Origin: JAOEGB01 sp041262585
GTDB lineage: Bacteria; Actinomycetota; Actinomycetes; Streptosporangiales; Streptosporangiaceae
NCBI RefSeq assembly: GCF_041262585.1
Contig: NZ_JBGCBZ010000005.1
Location: 248,001-312,000 of the forward strand
Length of the DNA stretch: 64,000 nt
Direction of reading: 5' to 3'
Below the pieces are notes generated by a model that was not told the origin of the DNA, ran no database searches, and saw only the letters and a program-made list of their open reading frames with translations. Below, piece by piece: positions 8,075 through 14,746 of the stretch. The position numbers and the translations under genes were made by a program. Positions within the stretch are counted from its first letter, which is position 1. Every line of letters begins with the position of its first letter.

Positions 8075-8158
8075 ATGCCAGCGGACCCATTGCTCGTCGT
8101 GCGACGCCACGTCGACCTTCTGCGTGTCCGCAGTGCCATCTGTATCGACGCCAGCTGA
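8075..8158 (+). CDS. Leaderless leader peptide of the sulfate-assimilation operon
   Basis: A 27-codon frame (ATG 8075, TGA 8156-8158) encoding the motif RRHVDLLRVRSAIC near its end. This resembles the short putative leader peptides (RR-VDL-R-AxxxC pattern) found before sulfur and cysteine genes in actinobacteria. The single Cys codon (TGT) lies close to the stop. Ribosome stalling there under cysteine shortage would alter folding of the 150-base leader before sirA, which holds a T-rich run (8201-8208) and complementary segments CCCAC/GTGGG. The predicted promoter puts the transcript start at the ATG. Cysteine-responsive attenuation is an inference from known actinobacterial cases. Confidence 0.65.
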   Translation: MPADPLLVVRRHVDLLRVRSAICIDAS

Positions 8159-8265
8159 TCGCCGCCCTCCGCTGTTGAGATCGGGCGCGTGACAGGCGTC
8201 TTTTTCTTTGCCCCCACACTCGGCGAAGAGGTGGGAGGCCGCCTGCGCAGCGCGTCCCGAGCCGT

Positions 8266-8295
8266 AGACCGATCCTCAGAAGACCGATCCTCGGA
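8266..8295 (+). repeat. 15-bp tandem direct repeat in the sirA leader
   Basis: AGACCGATCCTCAGA (8266-8280) is followed at once by AGACCGATCCTCGGA (8281-8295), one mismatch. The second copy ends 13 bases before the sirA start and contributes GGAAAAGG, the likely ribosome site. Confidence 0.8.
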
Positions 8296-8308
8296 AAAGG
8301 ACGTGCCC

Positions 8309-9991
8309 ATGAGCACCCCGGCCCGCCCGGCGAATCGCCACCACAAGCGCCCGCGCGGCGAAGGTCAGTGGGCTCTCGGTTACCGTGAGCCACTGAACAA
8401 GAACGAGGAGAACAAGAAGAACGACGACGGGCTCAACGTCCGTCAGCGGATCGTCGACGTCTACTCCAAGCGCGGTTTCGACTCGATCGACCCGGCCGAC
8501 CTGCGCGGCCGGTTCCGCTGGCTCGGGCTGTACACCCAGCGCAAGCCCGGGATCGACGGCGGCAAGACCGCCATCCTGGAGCCCGAGGAGCTCGACGACC
8601 GCTATTTCATGCTCCGCGTGCGCATCGACGGCGGCCAGCTCAGCCTGGAGCAGCTCCGGGTGATCGCCGACATCTCCAACGAGTACGCCAGGGGCACCGC
8701 CGACATCACCGACCGGCAGAACATCCAGCTCCACTGGATCGAGGTGGAGGCCGTCCCCGACATCTGGGAGCGACTGGAGGCGGTCGGCCTGTCCACCATG
8801 GAGGCCTGCGGCGACACCCCGCGCGTCGTGCTCGGCTGCCCCCTGGCCGGGATCGACGCCGACGAGGTGATCGACGGCACCCCGCAGATCCACGACATCA
8901 CCGAGCGGTACATCGGCGACAAGGCGTTCTCGAACCTGCCGCGCAAGTTCAAGTCGGCGGTCAGCGGCTGCCCGGCGCACTGCACCGTCCACGAGATCAA
9001 CGACGTGGCCTTCGTCGGCGTCGTCAGCGAGCGGGGCGAGCAGGGCTTCGACGTCTGGGTGGGCGGCGGCCTGTCGACCAACCCGATGTTCGGCAAGCGG
9101 CTGGGCGCCTTCGTCCGGCCCGACCAGGTCCACGAGGTGTGGGCGGGGATCTGCGGGGTCTTCCGCGACTACGGCTACCGCCGCCTGCGCCACCGGGCCC
9201 GGATCAAGTTCCTGGTCAGCGACTGGGGCGCGGAGAAGTTCCGCCAGGTGCTCGAGACCGAATACCTGGAGTACGCGCTGCCCGACGGCCCGGCTCCGGC
9301 GCAGCCGCGGGGCGGCCGGCGCGACCACGTCGGCGTCTACCCGCAGAAGGACGGCAACTTCTACGTCGGCTTCGCGCCCAAGGTGGGCCGGGTCGACGGC
9401 GACAAGCTGCACGAGATCGCCGACATCGCCGAGCGCCACGGCTCCACCCGGGTGCGGACCACCGTCGAGCAGAAGATGGTCGTCCTCGACGTCGCGCCCG
9501 ACCAGGTCGACTCGATCGTCAGGGAGCTGGAGGCGGCCGACCTGCGGGTCAACCCCTCGACGTTCCGCCGCCAGACGATGGCCTGCACCGGCATCGAGTT
9601 CTGCAAGCTGGCGATCGTCGAGACCAAGGCCACCGCGTCCAATCTGATCGACGAGCTGGAGAAGCGGCTCCCCGGCTTCACCGACCCGCTGACCATCAAC
9701 GTCAACGGCTGCCCGAACTCCTGCGCCCGCATCCAGGTCGCCGACATCGGGCTCAAGGGCCAGCTCGTGGTCAACGACAAGGGCGAGCAGGTCGAGGGCT
9801 TCCAGATCCACCTCGGCGGCTCGATCGGGCTGAACCCGACCTTCGGCCGCAAGGTCCGGGGGCTGAAGGCCACCGCCGAGGAGCTACCGGACTACGTGGA
9901 GCGGGTCGTCCGCAACTTCGAGAAGCAGAAGAACGAGGGCGAGACGTTCAGCGAGTGGGTCCAGCGCGCCGACGAGGCGGATCTCAAGTGA
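8309..9991 (+). CDS. sirA: Ferredoxin-dependent assimilatory sulfite (nitrite/sulfite) reductase
   Basis: A 560-residue siroheme/[4Fe-4S] enzyme with the duplicated ferredoxin-like and NiR/SiR domains. The four cluster and siroheme ligands are C426 and C432 (CTGIEFC) and C468 and C472 (CPNSC). It reduces sulfite to sulfide (or nitrite to ammonia) with ferredoxin. Sulfite is favoured because the next genes are a zinc ribbon, APS/PAPS reductase and a CbiX-type chelatase that could supply siroheme. ATG 8309 is chosen: it follows GGAAAAGG and starts a typical basic N-terminus. The frame is open further upstream, but that part lies in the leader. Confidence 0.92.
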   Translation: MSTPARPANRHHKRPRGEGQWALGYREPLNKNEENKKNDDGLNVRQRIVDVYSKRGFDSIDPADLRGRFRWLGLYTQRKPGIDGGKTAILEPEELDDRYFMLRVRIDGGQLSLEQLRVIADISNEYARGTADITDRQNIQLHWIEVEAVPDIWERLEAVGLSTMEACGDTPRVVLGCPLAGIDADEVIDGTPQIHDITERYIGDKAFSNLPRKFKSAVSGCPAHCTVHEINDVAFVGVVSERGEQGFDVWVGGGLSTNPMFGKRLGAFVRPDQVHEVWAGICGVFRDYGYRRLRHRARIKFLVSDWGAEKFRQVLETEYLEYALPDGPAPAQPRGGRRDHVGVYPQKDGNFYVGFAPKVGRVDGDKLHEIADIAERHGSTRVRTTVEQKMVVLDVAPDQVDSIVRELEAADLRVNPSTFRRQTMACTGIEFCKLAIVETKATASNLIDELEKRLPGFTDPLTINVNGCPNSCARIQVADIGLKGQLVVNDKGEQVEGFQIHLGGSIGLNPTFGRKVRGLKATAEELPDYVERVVRNFEKQKNEGETFSEWVQRADEADLK

Positions 9992-10015
9992 AGCCGGCCC
10001 TCCAGGCGAGCCGAG

Positions 10016-10168
10016 ATGTCTGAACGCGCCGCGCCGTTCTACTGCCCCTACTGCGGCGAGGAAGACCTGGAGCCCTATGTCACCGAGGAGGAGAGCCACG
10101 GATGGTACTGCCGCTCCTGCGCCCGCGCCTTCCGGGTGAAGTTCCTCGGCCTCGGCGTCCGTTCCTGA
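10016..10168 (+). CDS. Small zinc-ribbon protein of the sulfate-assimilation operon
   Basis: A 50-codon frame (ATG 10016, TGA 10166-10168) lying between sirA and cysH, 24 bp after the sirA stop and 44 bp before cysH. It holds two CxxC knuckles, YCPYCGEEDL and WYCRSCARAF, about 22 residues apart, an obvious zinc-ribbon arrangement. The acidic middle and FRVKFLGLG end look structured. Streptomyces sulfate operons have a small hypothetical gene at the same place, as far as I recall, which supports a real conserved gene. Its job (electron transfer, assembly or regulation) is unknown. Confidence 0.8.
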   Translation: MSERAAPFYCPYCGEEDLEPYVTEEESHGWYCRSCARAFRVKFLGLGVRS

Positions 10169-10212
10169 ACCACTTAATTCATGATCCGTTGATTGACGTG
10201 TGAGGAGTAGCA

Positions 10213-10941
10213 ATGACCCTGGTGGAGATAGAGGCCAATCTGGATCGGCAGCGGGCGACGCTCGACCTGCAGAGCATCGTCGAGTCCGCGGCGGAGTTCC
10301 TGGAGGACGCGCCCGCCCGCGAGATCATCCGCTGGGCGGCGGCCACGTTCGGCGACCGCCTCTGTCTCACCTCCTCGATGAGCGACGCGCTGCTGATCGA
10401 CCTGGTCAGCCGGGTGAAGCCGGGCGTCGACGTGCTGTTCATCGACACCGGCTACCACTTCGCCGAGACCATCGGCACCCGCGACGCCGTCCAGCAGGTC
10501 TATGACGTCAACGTCATCAACATCACTCCGTCCAGGACGGTCGCCGAGCAGGAGCGCGACCTCGGCCCCCGCCTGTTCGGCCGCAACCCCGACCTGTGCT
10601 GCTACCTGCGCAAGGTCGAGCCGCTCAACCGGGCGCTCGAGCCGTACCTCGCCTGGATCTCCGGAATCCGCCGCGACGAGTCCCCGACCAGGACGAACAC
10701 CAAGGTCGTGGAGTGGGACGCCAAGCGCCAGATGGTCAAGGTGAACCCGATCGCACGGTGGACCCAGGAGGAGGCCGACAACTACATCGCGGACAACGGG
10801 GTGCTGATCAACCCGTTGCACTACGACAACTACCCGTCGATCGGCTGCGCTCCCTGCACCCGCCAGGTGGCCCCCGGCGAGGACCCGAGGAGCGGCCGCT
10901 GGTCCGGCCTCGGCAAGATCGAGTGCGGCATCCACCTCTAA
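10213..10941 (+). CDS. cysH: Assimilatory adenylylsulfate (APS/PAPS) reductase
   Basis: A 242-residue thioredoxin-dependent reductase converting APS or PAPS to sulfite, the substrate of the upstream sirA product. The PP-loop-like N-terminal fold has SSMSDALLIDL. Paired cluster ligands C129-C130 (DLCCYLRKVEPL) and C212/C215 (GCAPC) mark the [4Fe-4S] form, which usually prefers APS. The catalytic cysteine is C238 in ECGIHL at the C-terminus. The start ATG follows GAGGAG (10202-10207). It ends 7 bp before repeat array A2. No cysDN sulfurylase lies in this window, so sulfate activation must be encoded elsewhere. Confidence 0.95.
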   Translation: MTLVEIEANLDRQRATLDLQSIVESAAEFLEDAPAREIIRWAAATFGDRLCLTSSMSDALLIDLVSRVKPGVDVLFIDTGYHFAETIGTRDAVQQVYDVNVINITPSRTVAEQERDLGPRLFGRNPDLCCYLRKVEPLNRALEPYLAWISGIRRDESPTRTNTKVVEWDAKRQMVKVNPIARWTQEEADNYIADNGVLINPLHYDNYPSIGCAPCTRQVAPGEDPRSGRWSGLGKIECGIHL

Positions 10942-10947
10942 TCTCAG

Positions 10948-11065
10948 CGTGATCATGCACGGGTTCCCGGGAACGGCCGCCGACCTGCCCCTCCCTTCGC
11001 CGTGATCATGCCCAAGTTCCCACCCGTATCCGACGACCAGGCAGAAGCCCATCCGTGACCATGCA
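10948..11065 (+). repeat. 53-bp-period repeat array A2 (three forward units)
   Basis: Units begin at 10948, 11001 and 11054, exactly 53 bp apart. The first is CGTGATCATGCACGGGTTCC then CGG; the second is CGTGATCATGCCCAAGTTCC; the third degenerates to CGTGACCATGCAG. The inter-core segment contains ACCTGCCCCTCCC, also found in array A3, so the repeated unit is the whole 53 bp. The GTG (11055) and ATG (11061) of the third unit are the only start codons near the next gene, which therefore begins inside a repeat. Confidence 0.85.
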
Positions 11066-11813
11066 GAGCCGTACCGCTGACAGCCCGCCGCTCATCGCGG
11101 TGGCGCACGGGTCCCGCGACCCGCGCGCCGCCGCGACGGTGGAGGAGCTCCTGCGTGCCGTACGGCTGGCACGCCCGGATCTCGACGTCCGGACGGCTTA
11201 CCTGGACCACGCCCCGCCCACCCTCGCCCGTGCCCTGTCCGGGCTGGACGAGGCCGTCGTCCTTCCCCTGCTGCTCACGGCGGCCTACCACAGCCGCGTG
11301 GACATCCCCGGCGCGCTCCGCGAGGCGTCCGTCCGCAACCCCAGGCTCCGCGTCCACCGGGGCGAGACCCTGGGGCCGCACCCGCTGCTCGTCACGGCCC
11401 TCGAACGCCGCCTCGCCGACGCCGGGGTCACGATCGGCGCGCCGGACACCGCCGTGGTCCTGGTCTCCGCCGGTTCGAGCGACCGCCGGGCCAACGCCGT
11501 CATCGCCCGCATGGCGCGGCAATGGGCGCGGTCACGCCCCTGGTGGTCGGTGACCGCCGCGTACGCCTCCGCCGCCGCCCCCTCCCCCGCGGACGAGGTC
11601 GTACGGCTCAGGCACGCCGGGGCCTCCCATGTGGTCGTCGCGCCCTACCTGCTGGCGCCCGGTCACTTCGCCGACAAGGTCGAGCGCGACGGCCTGAAGG
11701 CCGGAGCCGACGTGGTGGCCGGAGTCCTCGGCCCGGCGCCCGAACTCGTCACGATCCTGCTCGAACGGTACGCGCAGGCCGTACACCGCTCGCCCGACGT
11801 GGCGACGGCCTGA
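11055..11813 (+). CDS. CbiX/SirB-type sirohydrochlorin chelatase
   Basis: A 252-residue class II chelatase with two repeated half-domains. Metal-binding histidines are seen in VAHGSRDPRA (N-terminal), AAYHSRVDIP, and LLAPGHFADKV (C-terminal). It would insert Fe into sirohydrochlorin to make siroheme for SirA, or Co in cobalamin synthesis; the operon favours iron. Both possible starts, GTG 11055 and ATG 11061, lie inside the last unit of repeat array A2, and no ribosome site of normal strength is visible there. Translation initiation may thus depend on the repeat. No methyltransferase or dehydrogenase for siroheme is nearby. Confidence 0.85.
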   Translation: MTMQSRTADSPPLIAVAHGSRDPRAAATVEELLRAVRLARPDLDVRTAYLDHAPPTLARALSGLDEAVVLPLLLTAAYHSRVDIPGALREASVRNPRLRVHRGETLGPHPLLVTALERRLADAGVTIGAPDTAVVLVSAGSSDRRANAVIARMARQWARSRPWWSVTAAYASAAAPSPADEVVRLRHAGASHVVVAPYLLAPGHFADKVERDGLKAGADVVAGVLGPAPELVTILLERYAQAVHRSPDVATA

Positions 11814-11817
11814 ACGG

Positions 11818-11982
11818 TCACTCTGCGAAGGGGTCGCCGCCGTCCGGCGGCACATAGAGGGTCGCGCTCGGACTCGGCGACTCCCCGGCGAACGGATCGT
11901 CGACGGGGGCGCCCTCACACTCCGAGGACAGCACGTCCTGCCCGTTGGGCTTGTGAATGACGATGTCCTTGGTGCAGGGGGG
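11818..11982 (-). pseudogene. Coding-like tail in frame after the DUF1707 gene stop
   Basis: Immediately after the TGA (11983-11985) of the DUF1707 protein the same frame stays open for 54 codons to TGA 11818-11820. It reads as plausible protein (CTKDIVIHKPNGQDVL... then SPSPSATLYVPPDGGDPFAE) with high GC3. There is no ATG. The only usual start is a GTG about 16 codons in, with no good ribosome site; an ATT preceded by AAGGAC is conceivable. It may be the remnant of a separate gene that lost its front, a gene with a rare start, or a tail reached by stop readthrough. No function is proposed. Confidence 0.4.
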
Positions 11983-12870
11983 TCAGGCGTGATCACCGAA
12001 GTCGCGGCGGGGGTCGCGGGCCTGGCGCCGGATCTCCCGCTCGGTCTGGCGTGCCTCGCGCCGGATCTCGCGCTCCGCCTGGTGCGACTCCCGCGTGAAC
12101 TGGCGCTGGGCCTCGCGGCCCTCGCGCATCATCTCCCGGCGGGCCTCGCGGCCGTCCTGTACGGCCTGCCGGATGTCGTGGCGCAACTGCTGGTGGTCGT
12201 AGCCGGGGAGACCGTGGCGCATCTCCTTGCGGCGGTCCAGCCACCACTCGCTCCACGCGAACCAGGCGCGCTTGATCGGCTCCGCCCGCGAGTCGCCGAT
12301 GACCTTCACGTCGCCCATGACGACGTACGCCCTGACCCTGACGACGGGGGCGTTGCGCCCGGACGGGGCCTCGACGACCTGGACCTTCTTGTCCCCCATG
12401 ATCGCCATGCCGGTCAGCTCGACGTCGACGCCGTCCGGGACGATGATCTTGATGTCGCCCATGACGCAGGTGGCCACGATGTCCACCTGGTTCGTCCGGA
12501 CCTCGGCCTGCCGGAGGTCGAGCGTCACGTCGCCCATGACGCAGACCGCGCCGATCTCCTCGTCGATCCGCCACTTCCCGTTGCGCTTGGCGTCACCCAT
12601 GATCGCGACGATCCACTTGCGGACCCCGCCGCGCGTCGCCGGAGCCATGGGCTGAGGGGCGAGGGGCGGCGGGGCGGCGGCCGGAGCGCCGCCGGGCAGA
12701 TCGGCGGTGATCTGCGCGAGCTCGGCGTGGGTCTGGGCGAGGTAGGCCGCCTCGGTGCGCTCCGTCAACTCCGCGAGGGTGAGCCGCCCCTCGACAGAGG
12801 CTTCACGGAGCCTCTCCACCACGGACTCCCGCTCGGCGTCGGAAGCACGCATTCCGCCCGGATCATTCAC
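11983..12870 (-). CDS. DUF1707 protein with LiaF-like repeats and a charged helical tail
   Basis: A 295-residue protein. Residues about 5-60 form a DUF1707 domain (MRASDAERESVVERLREASVEGRL region, shown here by its position). The middle has four repeated beta-strand units each carrying MGD (IVAIMGDAKR, AVCVMGDVTL, TCVMGDIKII, YVVMGDVKV), as in LiaF/DUF2154 cell-envelope stress proteins. The last 80 residues are an Arg/Glu-rich helix with repeated REARR/REIRR blocks, probably a coiled coil. No signal peptide or membrane segment is seen, so it is likely cytoplasmic. It is divergent from the ankyrin gene across 79 bp. A coding-like tail continues after its stop. Confidence 0.8.
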   Translation of the reverse strand: MNDPGGMRASDAERESVVERLREASVEGRLTLAELTERTEAAYLAQTHAELAQITADLPGGAPAAAPPPLAPQPMAPATRGGVRKWIVAIMGDAKRNGKWRIDEEIGAVCVMGDVTLDLRQAEVRTNQVDIVATCVMGDIKIIVPDGVDVELTGMAIMGDKKVQVVEAPSGRNAPVVRVRAYVVMGDVKVIGDSRAEPIKRAWFAWSEWWLDRRKEMRHGLPGYDHQQLRHDIRQAVQDGREARREMMREGREAQRQFTRESHQAEREIRREARQTEREIRRQARDPRRDFGDHA

Positions 12871-12949
12871 GCCCTACACGCTATCCCGCCGGGCGGGCCC
12901 GCCCAATCCTCCTTGGGAAGGAATCGACCGCCTGTGTGAGCATGGAGAG

Positions 12950-14449
12950 GTGACCCGCAAGGAGCTTCTGGACGCGATCGCGCACGGGGACGTGTCCCGG
13001 GTGGCGGCGATGCTCCCCCCGGACACCCTGCTGGACCCCGTCGTCAACCGGGTCCTGAACCCCGTCCAGGGCACCACCCCGCTCTATCTGGCGGCCGTGG
13101 ACGGCGCGCACGAGATCGTGCGGCTGCTCCTCGATCACGGCGCCGACCCGGACCACGTGAGCGGCGGCGAGTGCGAGGGGCTCCCGCTCTGCGCGGCCGC
13201 CTCCTGGGATCACGCGGAGACCGTCCAGGCGCTGCTCGACGGCGGCGCCGACCCGGATGTCAGGGAGGACGGGGGCTGGACGGCGCTCCTGTGGGCGGCG
13301 TCCAACGGAAACCTGGCGTCCGCCGACATCCTGCTCGACTCCGAGGCCGGTCCCGACCTCGCCAACGACGACGGCGACACCCCTTTGACCCTGGCGGCGC
13401 GGTTCGGGGCGTACGGGCTCGTGTGGTCCCTGCTGGACCACGGCGCGGATCCGGCCCTGCCCGGCTCCGGCGGCGCGACCGCCCTGGAGATCGCCACCCG
13501 CTGGGCCGCCGTCGATCTGGAGACCGCCATCCGCGAGGAGGTCACCACCCAGGCGACCGCCGACCACACGATCATCACGGCCAAGACGCACGCCTCCGAC
13601 GGCACCCAGCGCGTCACCGTGGAGGCCAGGAACGCCGACGGCGGCGGCTACGGGATCACCCGGCAGTACGGCCATGCGGCCATCGCCACCTCTCTGGAGG
13701 TCGCGATGGGAATCCGCCCGTCCGCCCAGGAGCTGCTCAGGCGCGCCCTGCCGTACCGGGACCTGGACGAGGACGACGAGACCTGGTGGGCGGCCGTGCA
13801 CGCCCTGCAGCGGCGCCACGACGACGAGACGTTCGAGGCGGCGGCCCGCCTGTGCGACAGCGACGATCCGCTGGAGCGCGAGTTCGGCGTGGACGTGCTG
13901 GCCGATTTCGGCTACGACGCCGACAGGAGGCCCTACCGCGAGCGCAGCCTGCCGCTCCTCAGGGACATGGCGGCGCAGGAGTGCGATCCAGAGGTCGTCG
14001 AGTCGATCCTGCACGCGCTCGGCCATCACGCCGACCAGCGTGCCCTGGCCGAGGTGCTGGACATCGTGAACCGGCCGGGGCGGACACCGACCGTCAACGA
14101 TCCGATGGCGCTGGCCGCGGTCCTGCCTCCCGATCACGACGAGGGGCTGGCCACGCTGATCCGGCTGAGCGAGAGTCCCGACGCCGAAGTGCGCGACTGG
14201 GCCACGATGGGGCTCGCCAGCCTGGCGGCCGACACGCCGCCGATCCGTGACGCGCTCGCCGAACGGCTGGCCGACAGCGACCTCACGACGGTCGCCGAGG
14301 CCGCCCAGGGCCTCGCGGCGCGCGGCGACCGGCGGGCGATCGACGGTGTCCACCGCGTCCTGTGCGAGGCGGGACACGACCAGGACTACGCCCGCGATCT
14401 GGCCTTGGAGGCCGCCCGGGAGCTCGGCCTGGAGATCTCCGGGGCGTGA
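12950..14449 (+). CDS. Ankyrin-repeat protein with a HEAT-like C-terminal region
   Basis: A 499-residue protein. Four ankyrin repeats lie at about residues 40-175, each with the TPLxxAA and LLDHGADPD pattern (TTPLYLAAVDGAHEIVRLLL; LPLCAAASWDHAETVQALLD; WTALLWAASNGNLASADIL; DTPLTLAARFGAYGLVWSLL). A spacer of about 80 residues follows, then helical repeats resembling HEAT/PBS units (AEVRDWATMGLASLA, DLTTVAEAAQGLAARGD) as in damage-surveillance scaffolds. It has no catalytic motif, signal or membrane segment, so a protein-binding role is inferred. GTG 12950 is the only in-frame start before the first repeat, but GGAGAGG overlaps it, so the start is uncertain. Confidence 0.8.
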   Translation: MTRKELLDAIAHGDVSRVAAMLPPDTLLDPVVNRVLNPVQGTTPLYLAAVDGAHEIVRLLLDHGADPDHVSGGECEGLPLCAAASWDHAETVQALLDGGADPDVREDGGWTALLWAASNGNLASADILLDSEAGPDLANDDGDTPLTLAARFGAYGLVWSLLDHGADPALPGSGGATALEIATRWAAVDLETAIREEVTTQATADHTIITAKTHASDGTQRVTVEARNADGGGYGITRQYGHAAIATSLEVAMGIRPSAQELLRRALPYRDLDEDDETWWAAVHALQRRHDDETFEAAARLCDSDDPLEREFGVDVLADFGYDADRRPYRERSLPLLRDMAAQECDPEVVESILHALGHHADQRALAEVLDIVNRPGRTPTVNDPMALAAVLPPDHDEGLATLIRLSESPDAEVRDWATMGLASLAADTPPIRDALAERLADSDLTTVAEAAQGLAARGDRRAIDGVHRVLCEAGHDQDYARDLALEAARELGLEISGA

Positions 14450-14566
14450 CCCCCCGCCGGGTGACGCCGGCCGCCCGGCCGAAGACGCGACGCCGGCCCC
14501 CCGGTCGAAGACCGGCGCCGCGAAACCGATCATGAAATTCCCGCCAAGGGCCGTCTCGGGCACGCC

Positions 14567-14645
14567 GTCTTGGGCCGCCGCGTTCAGCCCCCGTCTTGGG
14601 CCGCCGTGTTCAGCCCTCGTCTTGGGCCGCCGGGCCTCCTTCTCG
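14567..14645. repeat. 26-bp tandem repeat upstream of the AidB-like gene
   Basis: GTCTTGGGCCGCCG units begin at 14567, 14593 and 14619 (26-bp period, variable middle GTTCAGCCC). Partial copies GTCTCGGGCACGCC and TCTCGGGCCGCCG flank them at 14553 and 14641. The 14450-14746 gap holds these repeats, an A/T-richer segment from about 14690 that may be the promoter, and no gene. Confidence 0.8.
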
Positions 14646-14746
14646 GGCCGCCGCGCCTTCTTTGGAGCTTCGCCCGGCGACCCGGCCGTTTCTTTCTTCG
14701 CCAAAGATGTTGAGATGAATTACGACAATCAGCCAGGAGGCCCTCA

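Noticed and set aside
11983..11985. Selenocysteine at the DUF1707 TGA
   Set aside because: No following stem-loop of SECIS type was recognised and the position is not a known selenoprotein site; a gene remnant is simpler.
12881..14704. Long minus-strand open frame opposite the ankyrin gene
   Set aside because: It is an antisense GC-rich shadow with biased composition and no recognisable domain; the plus-strand ankyrin repeats are clear.
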